The notes below the pieces were generated by a model. It was not told the origin of the DNA and did not search any database. It was given only the letters and a program-made list of their open reading frames with translations. Of a stretch of DNA of 64,000 bases, positions 35,164 through 46,917 are shown piece by piece. Source of the DNA: Brachionus plicatilis (lineage: Eukaryota > Rotifera > Eurotatoria > Ploima > Brachionidae); assembly GCA_010279815.1 (NCBI GenBank), contig QEOQ01000508.1:1325129-1389128 (forward strand), in the 5' to 3' direction. How positions within the stretch are numbered: the first letter of the stretch is position 1; every line of letters starts with the position of its first letter. The translations under genes were made by a program, and so were the position numbers.

Positions 35164-36217
35164 GTTTTGAACAATACAAGGGCAATCAAATTTGCAATTA
35201 AAATATATAACCAAGTTGGTAATATTTTGGAATTTGTCTTATTGGATGCTCAGACTGCAATTTTATGCTACTATGCTTTTAGACCAAAAATACTGACAAA
35301 AACGATCACTAAAATAAATGTTTTTATAAAAATCGTACTAAATTTAAATAAAGATATTAAAATTTCTGGATAGAAAGAAAAAACGCGCCTTTTTTCAAAA
35401 TCCTTTTTATTTTTCAGATCATGATTTGAAAAAAAATAACTTAAAAATTTGAAATATCTTGATTTTGAGGTTATTATTTTTAAAATCAAAACAAAAAATA
35501 TTTTTTCCAAGCAATTTTTGTAATGGATGATTTGAGATTTGTTGAAAATTATTTTAATCCTATTTTATACATCAAAATAGAGCTTCATAATAAGATATTA
35601 ATTTTTATCCAAAATCATTAAATTTAATTATCGATAACTCTAAAAAATTTCATTTAGACTAACAAAAAATAATTTAATACTTATAATGGTTAATTTTATT
35701 TCGATGTTTTTAATTAGGATAATTTTTTTATAGATATTTATTTTCAAAAAAATAAAATTTTCTTATTAATACATCATTTTTTATAACTAAAACATTATAT
35801 TTAAAGATATGACGAATTTGACTAAATCAATCATAATTTTATGGAATTTCAAAATTTTGTTTGGAATGTTGGGAACACTTGTTATTTACCAATAAAAAGT
35901 TAAATAAACAAAAATGGAAACAGTGGTTTAAATTGATATTAACTAATGGTTATTTAATAAATAGAAATTTAATAAAATGAATAAATTATTATAAAAAACA
36001 TGCTTTTCTAAACAGTCAATTGGTTGTTTCCGCTTCTGTTTCTTGAATTTTGTATCGGCCAGTATTGGAAAACGGAGATGCGGTGGCATTGGCGGTGTCA
36101 TCTTGAAAGTATTTAAATCTACTTTACTAAATAAAAAAATGTTCTCACAACTAATTTTTTATTAATTTTTGACTAATTTAGAAAATATTTGGTAAAATCA
36201 GTAAGATTCTTTTTTAA

Positions 36218-37195
36218 CACTCAAAGGACCGCGGTGTCAATTTGACACTTTTTGAGTATAAATCTTTAGATATTTTTTTTTTGAAAAAAGTTTTTGGTAA
36301 TTTTATTTCACCAACTTTATTTGGTATCAAAAACAAAAATAAAAATTAAAATTTTGAATTAAAAAAGTTGAATTTTCATGCAAAAAAAAAAAATATACCT
36401 CTAAGGACCGGCGGTGTCAATGTGACACTTTTTGAATTTATTGCATAATTTTATTGACATTTTGCCAAAATTGATTATAAACTGTTTAAATAAAATAAGT
36501 AAAAAAATTTGTAAATAAAATAGTCCAAAATTTGAAATGTCTAAAAGAGAAGCTGGCCTAAAGACCCTTGAAGCCTTGAGAAACACCGATGACACTCAAT
36601 TTATAGCCTCAGATGATGATGATTCGGATTTTTTAGACGATCATAACTTTTTGGATGAATTTGATGAAGTTGATGCTGATATTGATGAGGATTCTAAAGA
36701 AAGAAATAGAAAATTCTTTTTGAAGAAGAAGTGGATGATACAAGCCAACATGTCATTGATTCGATTGAAAGTACAATCAATGGGGTAAACTTGGACCAAA
36801 ATCTTGGCAAGACAAAAAAAAATTGGAGTTGTTTGGACAAAGCTAAAGAATGGAGAAGATTTATCACTAAGAAAAAAAATTAATTTCAATGAGAGATCCG
36901 AACCAACCAGCTATGCAACAGGGAACATAGACAATACCAAGATATTAGCGTTTATGATGAATTTTGATATGTATATGCTAAATTTGATCGTACAATGTAC
37001 AAATTCGACTAGGATGTAGAACTATAATCGACTTAAAATTTATTCAGAATAAAATATTTATTTTTTTTTATCAAAATTAGTCCTTTTAACTTTACAAAAC
37101 CTAAAATTTGTCGAGTATTTTGCAGGTTTATATAAAAAATGTCAATTTGACACCGCCGGTCCTTAGAGGTATAAAAAATATCGGGCTTTTGAGTG
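36218..37195 (+). mobile_element. piggyBac-like element, internally deleted
   Basis: A 978-base element bounded by TTAA on both sides (36214-36217, 37196-37199), with matching short ends CACTCAAA(A)G and subterminal inverted blocks AAGGACCGGCGGTGTCAA. The subterminal block occurs twice on the left (36226 and 36404) and once, inverted, on the right. TTAA targets and CAC-type ends are the piggyBac signature. It holds only N-terminal transposase sequence. Confidence 0.85.
36537..37019 (+). pseudogene. piggyBac transposase N-terminal remnant
   Basis: From ATG the protein reads MSKREAGLKTLEALRNTDDT then a strongly acidic stretch (SDDDDSDFLDDHNFLDEFDE), typical of piggyBac N-termini, and stops at 36788. 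A second frame from about 36804 reads WTKLKNGEDLSLRKKINF and FMMNFDMYMLNLIVQCTNS, corresponding to the family's block that leads to D.L...IV..TN before the DDE domain. The catalytic domain is absent. Confidence 0.7.
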
Positions 37196-37259
37196 TTAAA
37201 TTAAATAGCTAAAAGAAATAACACTACCAATGCCACCGTTACTTCGTTTCCCAACAAAA

Positions 37260-39190
37260 GTATTAGCTTTAAAATTTTGCACAACAAAATTTATTCATAC
37301 AATCCATTGCATATTTTTTGAAATTAATAAAAAATTTCGATAAAAATATTTTTGAACAGTTCTTTTTTTCTAAAATTCCTTGTTCAAAGGAAAGCATTCA
37401 TATATAACAGTGGAGAATTTTAAGATTAGAGGGAAAAGTTTGAAATAGTGCACAATTTTTTTAATCAAAATTTCTCTATTTAAATTCAAAAATGATCAAA
37501 AATTAATATATTTTTTCATAAAGGGTCTCAGTTGTAAACTTAAATATTTTTTAACTAATATCTATTTTATTTTATAGCGCATTTCCAAATATAAAAGTAA
37601 GCAATTATAAAAATAATTCAATTGATTGTTCTGTAATAACAGGGCATAATTTTAATTGCATAAAGTTTAATTAAAATAGTGCATTTCATTTCTTGTGTTT
37701 GTGTACTCATTTTTGAAAGTAATATATGACAACAAAAATTGACAAAGTTTTTAACTAGAATCTAAGTTTACTACAAAAAAAGAGACATTAAGTTTTTTTA
37801 TTTTGTAATTTAAATTATAATAATAAAATAAATATAATCCTATAATAATAATAAATATAAATAATTTCTAAAGATCCTTGTTGCAATTTGATTTTATAAT
37901 TTTTAAAAATTTTCCAAATTTATTTTAAATTGTAAATCATCAACCAAAAATAAAATTTTGTTTTGATATTTCATTTAACCAATATTAATGATTTAAAAAT
38001 GATTTATATCTTCAGACTCGATTCTTTTTTAAAAGTTTAAATTCCAATAATATTTTACTTATTTGAGCATATTTAAGTATAATTTTATAATGATAAGTGG
38101 TTTCTCTAAATGCATAATATATAAACTTTGTAATTAATTTTTAGATTTTTTAAAATTTTACTTAATTTGATAACAACTTGTACTATCAAGATATTTTTTT
38201 TTGTCGAAGAATTAAAGAAGTAAAAAATGAAATGCTACGAAAATTTTTCATTAGCAACCAAAATTCGGTTAATAAAATAAAAAATTAAAAAAAAAATATT
38301 TATTTTCTTTAAAAACCTTGAGAAGATCAATTCGAATAAATGCTTCATATAAATTATAAGTATTCTACAAATTTTTTTTATATACTTTTATAAAATGACC
38401 AATATATTTTCACTTTTAAAAAATCATTTTTTCAGCTAAATCTTGATTTAAAATTTTCAAACGCTTTTAAACTTGAAATCTAAATTTAAATAACTTATAA
38501 AGTTGAACTATTTGATTGAAATGAACACAATTAAAATAGGTCAAAATTGGTCATTATTATTTTCTTGAGATTTTTTTTTCAAGTATTCTAAGAAAATTGA
38601 CAGACCTCAGAAAATAACTATTTTAAAAGGCTTAGATTTTTGACAGAGTATGATTTGTAGAATACCTCTTTATCTTGTGAATCAAATTGGTCCTCTTTGA
38701 AAATTATCTAGATTACTATGTAAATAGCAGCCAAATTTCAATTAAATAAATATTTAACAAAAAAACTTTTTTTCATTCTTTTTTTTGTTTTGTTCACTGA
38801 AACTATTAAAACAGGTATTCTTACATATATTTAATAATAAAAAATTAGTAAACAAGGTAGTACTGATGACCGAGCAACGATCCTTTTTTGTCAAATAAAG
38901 AAAAATAAAATTATGTTTAATAAAAATCAAGAAAAAAAATGAGTACAACTTGTTTTTGTAATATACACAGAGGAGCTTTACTAAAATTTATAAAAAATGT
39001 CCAAGTAAAAAAATAATTTAGTTTATTTAACTCGAAAATCAAATTCAAGAAAAATGTTACATTGCGTCTTTTAAAAAAAAAACTACTTGAATCTCGTTCG
39101 TAAATTTATTTGAAAAAAAAATAAAAATTCGACTTTAAATTTAAAAAAATGACTTAATATAACATAAGAAAAATAAAATATTTGAACAAT
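37260..39190. other. intergenic, no gene seen
   Basis: About 1.9 kb of AT-rich sequence downstream of the nested repeats and beyond the 3' end of the galactosyltransferase gene. Nothing recognised. Confidence 0.5.
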
Positions 39191-40475
39191 TTAATTTTTT
39201 CTGGTTGTATTACTTAATTTAGGACTTTTAATTTTTAGTGTTTTCTTAGTTGTGGTCATATTTTGGCTTATGTCTAAAGGAGCTTTGCCAACATCAATTA
39301 ATATATGAGTAAACATACAATGCTTTATTACACCTTTCAATCTGTATTTTACATTATTCAAACCATCTCTTTGGAAACGAGCATCGGCTTTTTTTAACAG
39401 CACTTTTCGTAGAGGATTAGCGACTCCTTTATCATGCTTCAGCATGCTGTAATGAGCTATATTTATATTTGGTCTCTCAAAACCAATATGCATATTTGAC
39501 AACCTAACTTCCATGTCATCGTCTTCACCACCTAAATTTTAAATTTTGAATTAAATTAGATTTTAATATTTTTTTTCTTATTTTCATACCCCATCCCCAG
39601 TATTCATTTGAATACCCGTTTGCTTTGACAAAATGATGAACCCTAAAGTTGAGAACTCCGCCAATAAGTCGGTAATAAAAAATTTTGTATTTAAATTTAT
39701 CTATTGCGACTGATAAGTGTCTCGGTTTAGCTTGAGGACACGAGTACAATATCCTATCGTCTTCTGGAAGCAAATCAACATCATGGTATATTATACAATC
39801 AAATGGAAACGAGTACAAATCTGGAATTGTGTAATTGTAAATTTTCCTGATTTCGAGAAAGGCCGAATTCATCAAAATTCCTTTGTTAAATACTTCATTG
39901 TTAACTTGTTCAACTACAAATATTTGATATTCCAATTCTTGTCGCTGTAAAAATGGATGCATGTGATAGAGAAAATAATTGAGATTTTTCAATCTGTTCT
40001 TATACGGTATAACAATGGCTACTTTGTGTCTGGCCTGACAGTCTTTAGGTGACCATCTGCCTCCATCTTTAATGCCTTCACTAAAATTAAATTTACCAAT
40101 GCTGGAATTAAATGCACTAAAATTTTCTGGTACTGTTTTGATCTTAATTCTTCTTCTAATTTTTGTTGGAATTTCAGAACAATAATTCTTGACTGACTTT
40201 TTGTCATCATCGGGAACTATTTTACTAAAAACCTTTTTAATTTCGGTCCATTCCTCGAGGACTGGAAAATTTTGAGTTTTGGTAACCTCTTCATTGCTTT
40301 CATATGTTTGAGTTTCTTGCTTTTCTGTAAATTTAACTGAGTGAACATGACGATTCTTGCGGCTTAATTTTTGGTGATCGTTTAAAAATAAATTCAAACT
40401 CAATAGAATCAATGCTCCTAGGAGGACGATTCGAAAATAATTTTTAGAATTCAAAATATTTCTTAAACTCTTCAT
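39191..40475 (-). CDS. B4GALT-like: beta-1,4-galactosyltransferase
   Basis: Two exons, 39590-40475 and 39191-39531 (58-base intron, phase 1), 408 residues. Golgi type II membrane enzyme adding galactose (or, in many invertebrates, GalNAc) from the UDP-sugar in beta-1,4 linkage to GlcNAc. A short cytoplasmic tail and signal anchor (residues about 13-31, NYFRIVLLGALILLSLNLFL) precede a polar stem. Catalytic-domain motifs: KVAIVIPYKNRLKNLNYFLY, FNKGILMNSAF, DVDLLPEDDRILYSC (metal-binding DVD), RHLSVAIDKF, GGVLNFR and GYSNEYWGWGGEDDDMEVRL, the last one completed across the splice site. DGLNNVKYRL near the end is also conserved. I cannot decide which vertebrate B4GALT subfamily it belongs to. A basic Thr/Lys-rich extension follows the domain. 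Confidence 0.92.
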
Positions 40476-41857
40476 TTTTTTGATTTTTTTTTGTTTTTTT
40501 AATAAAAGAATAAATTCTTTTTTTTTCTAATTTTTTATCTCAACGAATGATTGATGGCATTTAAGAGTAAATATTCTTAAAAAGAAAAAACAACTGAGAT
40601 TTTCCAAAAAAAAAACAATTTCTATTAAAAATTATAAAAATTAGTTAAGTGGGTAAAATATACTAAAAAAAATAATCCCATTCTTTAACTGAAAGAGCTG
40701 GTTTATTTTGTTATTAATGCTTGAATTAAATTGCACAGAAATTGCTAAGAAACAAAAACATGATAAAAAGGATTTATTAATGATTAATCATAAACCTAAG
40801 AGTTTAAAGATTAGCTTTTTATCAGTTAGTCATTTCTAGATATATGTTTATCCTGGCAATAAATAAATAAAACTATTATTTAATTTTTTTCAAAATAAAA
40901 TTTTGCCTCATACTTTTTTTTTAATTACTTGAATTTTTCGAAATTCCGTTTTATTTCAATTTAGTTTGATAGAAAATTTAATTTACACCTAAGAAATTAG
41001 ACATATTTTAAAATTCTTAGTTTAAACGCTCAGTTTAAATTGGAATTCTCATTAGAAAATTATAACCAAAATATGCTCAACAGTAAAATTCACATAATTG
41101 ATTGAAATTTTTTCAAATAATTTTTTATTACATCATACCTTTTCATTTTTCAAAGGTTTTGTAAAAAATAAAAAATTTAGCACTTGAAAATTTTGGAAAA
41201 CCAAATAAAACATGAATTAACAAACAAGAATATTTATATTCCTTACATTTAATAGTGATTATATTAATAGTATTTAATAGTATTTTTTATTAATTCATTT
41301 AAGGATTATTTTTTTTCTCTTTTGCCTGATTGAAAAATAATTTGATGTTGTGAGCCATTTCGCCTACTAACTTAAATAGTAACTATATGAAACAAAATGC
41401 ATTTATTTAAAATATTTGCAGTTAATATTTTTATATCGCTTGAAATATAATTTAAAAAATAAGAGCAGAATAAATTTATAATACATTATTTCACATTTTT
41501 TGAATTTTTAAACTAAATTACTAGATAAAAATTTTTGTAATTAGCCTTATTTTTTCAAATCTGAAACGCAGTCCAAAAATTTTCTCTTTTTTAATATCCA
41601 ACTCTAAAAACTTCAACAAAAATTTTAATTTGAATTATTGCTGAGTATATTCATCTTTGACATATCTCATTAGAATTCATTTAAAACAGAAATAATAGGT
41701 CAAATTGAATATCGTTTTTGTCTGTTTTTTAATCAGCTTGTAAATTTTTTTTTTAGATAAAAACTCTTTCACAATAAATGTAATTAGAAAAATCAAGTTT
41801 GAAAATCAACTTCATCCATTGAAAGTTAAAAAAGTCTGATTTTGAATACTTAAATTA
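40476..41857. other. intergenic, no gene seen
   Basis: Upstream region of the galactosyltransferase; AT-rich, nothing recognised. Confidence 0.5.
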
Positions 41858-42068
41858 AATAAATGCTCGGGAACAAAAACACATGTCTAATAGAAAATAC
41901 TAACTTTAATTTCGAGTCATTAAAATAATTTTGTAAAAGTTAATTTTCAAAGTCTAAAAATGTTCACTATTTTAAGTATATTCTTATAATTAAAGCTTGT
42001 TTATGATAAGTTGAAAATATTTGAAATTTAAAAAAGAACTTTATCTAGAATTATTGTTACAATCTTAA
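41858..42068 (+). repeat. direct repeat, left copy
   Basis: About 210 bases starting AAATGCTCGGGAACAAAA and containing GAAAATACT..CTT.AATTTCG, AAAAATGTTC.CTATTTT and AAGTTGAAAATATTTGAAAT. The same order of sequence recurs at 42854-43060 with roughly four-fifths identity by eye. The two copies flank repeat copy B. Confidence 0.7.
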
Positions 42069-42076
42069 ATATTTGG

Positions 42077-42820
42077 CTAAATTCAATCATAATTTTATGG
42101 AATTTCAAAATTTTGTTTGGAATTTGGTAACATTTGTTATTTGCCAGAAAACCAGTTAAATATAAACAAAAAGGAAAACAAAAGTTTAAATTGATAGTAA
42201 CTAGTGGTTTATTTTAATAAATATAAATTTAATTAAATGAATAAATTATGTATAAAAAAACATGTTTTTTTCTAAACCGTCAATTGGTTGTTTCCGTTTC
42301 TGTTTCTTGAATATTTTCTCTTTAAGACTGTCACGTGACTGCTAGTTTCACATGTCAAATTTTTTAATTTTATCTTCACTTTATTTTAACTAAATATTCT
42401 TATATTAAAAAGATGAATTAGTTTGAATTTTGTCATGCTTATCTTTTAATATAATTTTTTTGCAAAAGTTCGACATACTTATTGCTCATTTATTTTAAAA
42501 TTTTAATATTTTAAGGCAATGAGAATTTTAGAAGAAATTAAAATTAAAAAAAATTAAAATCGAATTAACTTCTTTGCTTAAGCCAATGTGCAAATTTGAG
42601 CTGACAAAATTTTGTATCAGCTAGTGTTGGCAAACAGAGCTGCGGTGCCATCTTGAAATTATTTAAATCTACTTTACTAAATAAAAAAATGTTCTCAAAA
42701 CTAATTTTTTATTTATTTTTGACTAATTTTGAAAATATTTGGTAAAATTAATAAGATTCTTTTTTAAGTTAAATAGCTAAGATAAATGACTCCGCCAATG
42801 CCACGGTAACTCCGTTTCAA
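42077..42820. repeat. older repeat, copy B, with MITE
   Basis: Related to 35821-36060 (shared CATAATTTTATGGAATTTC, GTCAATTGGTTGTTTCCG) but split by about 295 extra bases at about 42312-42606. It is followed by a second copy of the MITE (42627-42820) with ends TTGGCAAACAGAGCTGCGG and CCGCCAATGCCACGG..CTCCGTTT; its left end has lost part of the inverted repeat. It lacks the piggyBac insertion, so it shows the empty site. Confidence 0.7.
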
Positions 42821-42853
42821 AAAATAATCAGTCCAATTCCTTACACTGAAACA

Positions 42854-43060
42854 AAATAAATGCTCGGGAACAAAATGCCTAAAAGAAAATACTGACTTGA
42901 ATTTCGTGTCATAAAAATAATCTCGTAAAAATTAATTTTCACAGATTAAAAATGTTCCCTATTTTGTGTATATTCTTTTAATTAAAGCTTATGATAAGTT
43001 GAAAATATTTGAAATTTAAAAGAAAAGAACTTGTGTCTAGAATTATTCTTTCAGTCTGTT
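42854..43060 (+). repeat. direct repeat, right copy
   Basis: Right partner of 41858-42068; begins AAATGCTCGGGAACAAAA and ends near TCTAGAATTATTCTTTCAG. No coding content. Confidence 0.7.
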
Positions 43061-44379
43061 TATATCCTAAAATTGTGGCTAAAATTACGCTAAAAAACAA
43101 TCACAAAAATTTCTTAACAACTAAAACAAAGCTATTAAAAAATATTTTTTTTAAATTTTATTTCTTATTTTACGTGAAATATTGCCAAATATTCAAAAAC
43201 TCTCATGAATGTATCGTATGAAATTTTATTTTTCAATAATTGCTAAAAATCAAAAAAATTTTATCTAATACAAAGATAAATGAAACTATTCTAAAGCTTT
43301 AAATTTTAAATAGAGATCATGTGTGCATTTTTTTTATTTTTATAATTAAATTTAAGCAATAATTTAACAATTTTTTTTCTTGAATATTCTTATTGTGATT
43401 TGCTGCTTTGTTTTTTTTTAAAAACTTTTGAATTATTTAATTTTAAGGTAAATTTAAAAAAACAACTAAACATAAAAATTATGCTGCTTCCAAATTAATA
43501 GGAATACGATTGAATAAGTTTTACACAACGTTATAAATGCAACATTAAAGCAAACAAACTTATACTTTGATCATCCTTTACTACTACCAATAAATAATAA
43601 TACATTAATTCTAAAAAGCTTTTCTTACAGATGGTATATTAAAATTTTTTACCATCAAATATCTTGTTTCATTTTTATTTCATGTTTTATCAGTCAGAAA
43701 AGGACAAAAAATTATAGACAAAAATTTGAATAAACTTAAAAAAATTCATCGTAATCATCTTTCTTTCAGTTGATTTTAAATTATAGAATGGTACATTATC
43801 ATCTCTTTAGCTACAATTGAATCATTTAACTAAAATGGCTAATAAATTTTAGAATAAATGTGAATTTTTTACTTTTTTTTTCAAATAAAATTTCTAAGGA
43901 ATCTTCCAAATCTTTTATTAGGCGAATTCAAGAAAAAAAGCCACAAAAATTAAGTATGATTTCGTTATTTAGAAAACAGCTAATTTTTATTTTTTCAATT
44001 CAAATAAAAATTTAAATTTTTGATATCAAATATTTGACAGTAGTCAAACCAGATAAAGAAATATTCTAGATAGAGTTTAGAATTGTTTCTATTGCTAAAT
44101 CATTCGACTAAAAATATTAATGATATATGAAAAATTATAAAATATTGTAATGTTAAAAATTCTGTAAATAATTATTTAACAACCATTTCGTAATCAAAAT
44201 CTCGTCACCTGTAATAAATTTTCAAAATGTATTTGACTTTTATAAAAACTTATCATAAAGATTAAACTTTAAATTAGTAATTCAAATATTTATTCATTTT
44301 ATTTGAATAAAATGGTTGATTAATGATAAAAATGAGGCTATAAATATGAGATTCGAAACAACGTTTAAGTTATAAAAAA
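43061..44379. other. intergenic, no gene seen
   Basis: AT-rich spacer before the half-calmodulin gene. No exon or repeat recognised. Confidence 0.5.
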
Positions 44380-44740
44380 ATGGCTGAACAATTAAGTCTT
44401 GAGCAGCAAGAATTTTTTAGACAATCTTTTAATGAATTCGATCTAGATGGTGATGGTCGTATAAATACAGCTGAATTGAAACAAGTTTTCGAAAAGACTG
44501 GCCTTCATAAAAGTGAAGAAGAAGTTCAAAACATGGTAATTTAATTTTGATTTTGTAACAGTTAAAAACATATTTGATCACTTTACTCAAAACTCCAACT
44601 TAAATAATCTAAAAATTTTAGTTACTTGCATTTTTTTGTTTTTTAAGATTAATGAAGTTGATACAAACAAGAATGGTAGTATTGAATTTGACGAATTTTT
44701 GTCAATGATTGCAAATAAATTTGGATCTTTGAAAAATTAA
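44380..44740 (+). CDS. two-EF-hand half-calmodulin
   Basis: Two exons, 44380-44535 and 44648-44740, encode 82 residues. It aligns with the N-terminal lobe of calmodulin from start to end: MAEQLSLEQQEFFRQSFNEF for [20 protein letters not shown], then QNM/INEVDTNKNGSIEFDEF for [20 protein letters not shown]. Both calcium loops are intact (DLDGDGRINTAE; DTNKNGSIEFDE). The reading stops after FLSMIANKFGSLKN, exactly where calmodulin would continue into its central helix, and no C-lobe exon is visible downstream. Full calmodulin has 149 residues. A small cytosolic calcium buffer or a single-lobe regulator is the likely role; a truncated duplicate of calmodulin is the alternative. The AATAAA at about 44779 could be the polyadenylation signal. 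Confidence 0.82.
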
Positions 44741-46917
44741 AGCCAATTTTAACCATGCATTTTATTAATTCAAGCTTCTAATAAATTTTAAATTGAATTT
44801 TTTAATTACGCAATTTAAGATCCTAAATGTTCATTTTCTAAAAAGTTAACGAAATTAGATATTTGTCAGTTTTAAAATACAATATTTTGAGCTTAAAAAT
44901 AAATTTCGTCGGATTTACCTTTTTTTAAAATATGCAATTTCTTTTCTTTTTTAAGAAAATCCATTTTTAAACTATTTAGAACTATTTGCTAAAAATTTAA
45001 TTAACTAAGATTTGGATTCGGTTAATATTCAAATCAAAAATTAGAAATCTAAGATTTTTAGATTTAAACACGACTCTTTCAAACTGGCAAACTAAATTTA
45101 TTCCAAACAATTAAGTTTGAAAATTTTTCAAAAAATTGCATCAACATTACCCAAGATCTCGAAAATGATCTACCGCTTGTTCTTAATAGCTTGTTTATAT
45201 AGTTAATGGTTAATACTTGAAAATGAACATGAAAAAAAAATCTAAATAATGCATGATTCTGAATTCAATAAATTCTATATCTAAACATGAAATTGTTGTT
45301 AGAAACATTTTATGATTCTTAAAAACAAATAAAAATTTTTTTTTTCATTAATTTTTTACTACAGTTATTTTTAAAAATAAATTTTATGATGATTCAGATT
45401 TTTTAGCTAAATAAAAGAAAGCTAATATTTTTTATATCTGAAATAAAATTTAGACACTTAAAATATTAAAAGAATTTTGTTAAAATCATTTTCAAGATAA
45501 TTTGACTAAAATAAGCGTCTGAATCACAATGCTTATCTGAAACTTATCTTTTTCGATTGTTTGGATGTTTTTTATTTTGTTTTATCTGTAAAATTAAATA
45601 TCTAAATTTAAAATATTAAACAAAAAATCTTGTTTGATATTATTTTAATATTGATCATAGGAACGTTGAAAACAAAAAATATTAAATTCTTTGAAATCAT
45701 TGCGCTTAATTTAAGTTTGATTTTGCTGAAATTCGAATGTCTAGGAATTACAGGTAAAAATTTAAAAAAAAATTAATTGGTAGTACGTTTTCATTAAACT
45801 CATATTTGAATTTTTTTTAATTAAAATTTTTAAACATTAACAGAATTGATAAAAATTAAAATTTGAGCAAAATATCAAAGGGGTACAGCTACGATTAAAT
45901 ATCAACTCAATAGATGCACTATCTGTAATTAAACCTGATAATGATATTAATAATTTATTGTCATGTGACTTTTAATGCTCCAATCAATTTCTAAATATTT
46001 TGCCAAATTTTACTAATTTCATTTAATTGTAGACAAAAGCTTTTTATTTTGGACTTCTTAAAGAATAAAAAAATAAATTAAAAGTAAGTTTTTTTTATTA
46101 TTGCTTTATTTCTCATATCTAAGAAAAATTTGAATTATTTTGACAAAATGTCTGCAAATTTTGTTTATAATCTGTTTATATCTAATAAAATTTAAGTTGA
46201 TTTCTTGAAAGTTTTTTCTTTTTATTTTATTTATTTTTAATTCGAGAGCTTTTGCAAGCTTTCAAACAGGATGAAACAATATTGTTATAATTTTTACAGA
46301 ACTTATACTTACAGAAATATTTTAGGCCATAAGGACGAAAATTTTAACATTTTATACTTTTATGCTTAAAGTTAATAAAGTCAGGATCTTTATATTCATG
46401 GTAAGAAAAATGGCTTAGTTGATTTGAGCTTTGGATCTACAATTTAATTAATTTATCTATCTTTTAATTATTTTTGTTCTTGTATCAGACGATAGTTCAT
46501 TCATTTATTTGTGGAATGATCTTTTTAATCACAAAAAAACTTGTCTTAAACTTGATAATAATCACAATTTGTAAATAACTGTCTAAAACAATTATTTGCT
46601 GTTTAATTTAGTTCGTTAATTTACCAAATAATTATTTTGAATTTAAAATCATCACAAAACGTTAACAAATTTTTTTTATTTATAAGAATTTATTTTTTAG
46701 ATACTATTAAATTTAAGTTTTTTCAATCTGTTTGAAATAAAGTCAATTTATCAAAAAAAAAAAATTGATTTCCATATGTTTTAATTTTAAGCATAGGATT
46801 TATTGATCTAGCTAAAAGGATTTTTACTAGCTAATTAAAAAATAGATAAAATAAACAAATTTAACTACATATTTTATTTAAACAATAGATTAAAGATTAT
46901 ACTTTAATATAATTGAT
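44741..46917. other. intergenic, no gene seen
   Basis: About 2.2 kb of AT-rich DNA without recognisable exons. Confidence 0.5.

Larger units (their letters stand above)
35821..37255. repeat. older repeat, copy A, with nested MITE and piggyBac element
   Basis: 35821-36060 (CATAATTTTATGGAATTTC to GGTTGTTTCCGCTTCTG) is closely similar to 42077-42626. It is followed by a MITE (36065-37255 minus its insert, about 209 bases) with inverted ends TTGGAAAACGGAGATGCGG...GGCATTGGCGGTG on the left and CACTACCAATGCCACCG to CGTTTCCCAA on the right. The MITE is itself split by a TTAA-flanked piggyBac-like element. The order of events is therefore repeat, then MITE, then piggyBac. Confidence 0.75.

Noticed and set aside
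35167..35373. 68-codon plus-strand reading LLDAQTAILCYYAFRPK
   Set aside because: Overlaps the possible small membrane protein on the other strand and ends in Lys/Ile/Asn-rich noise; evidence too weak to list.
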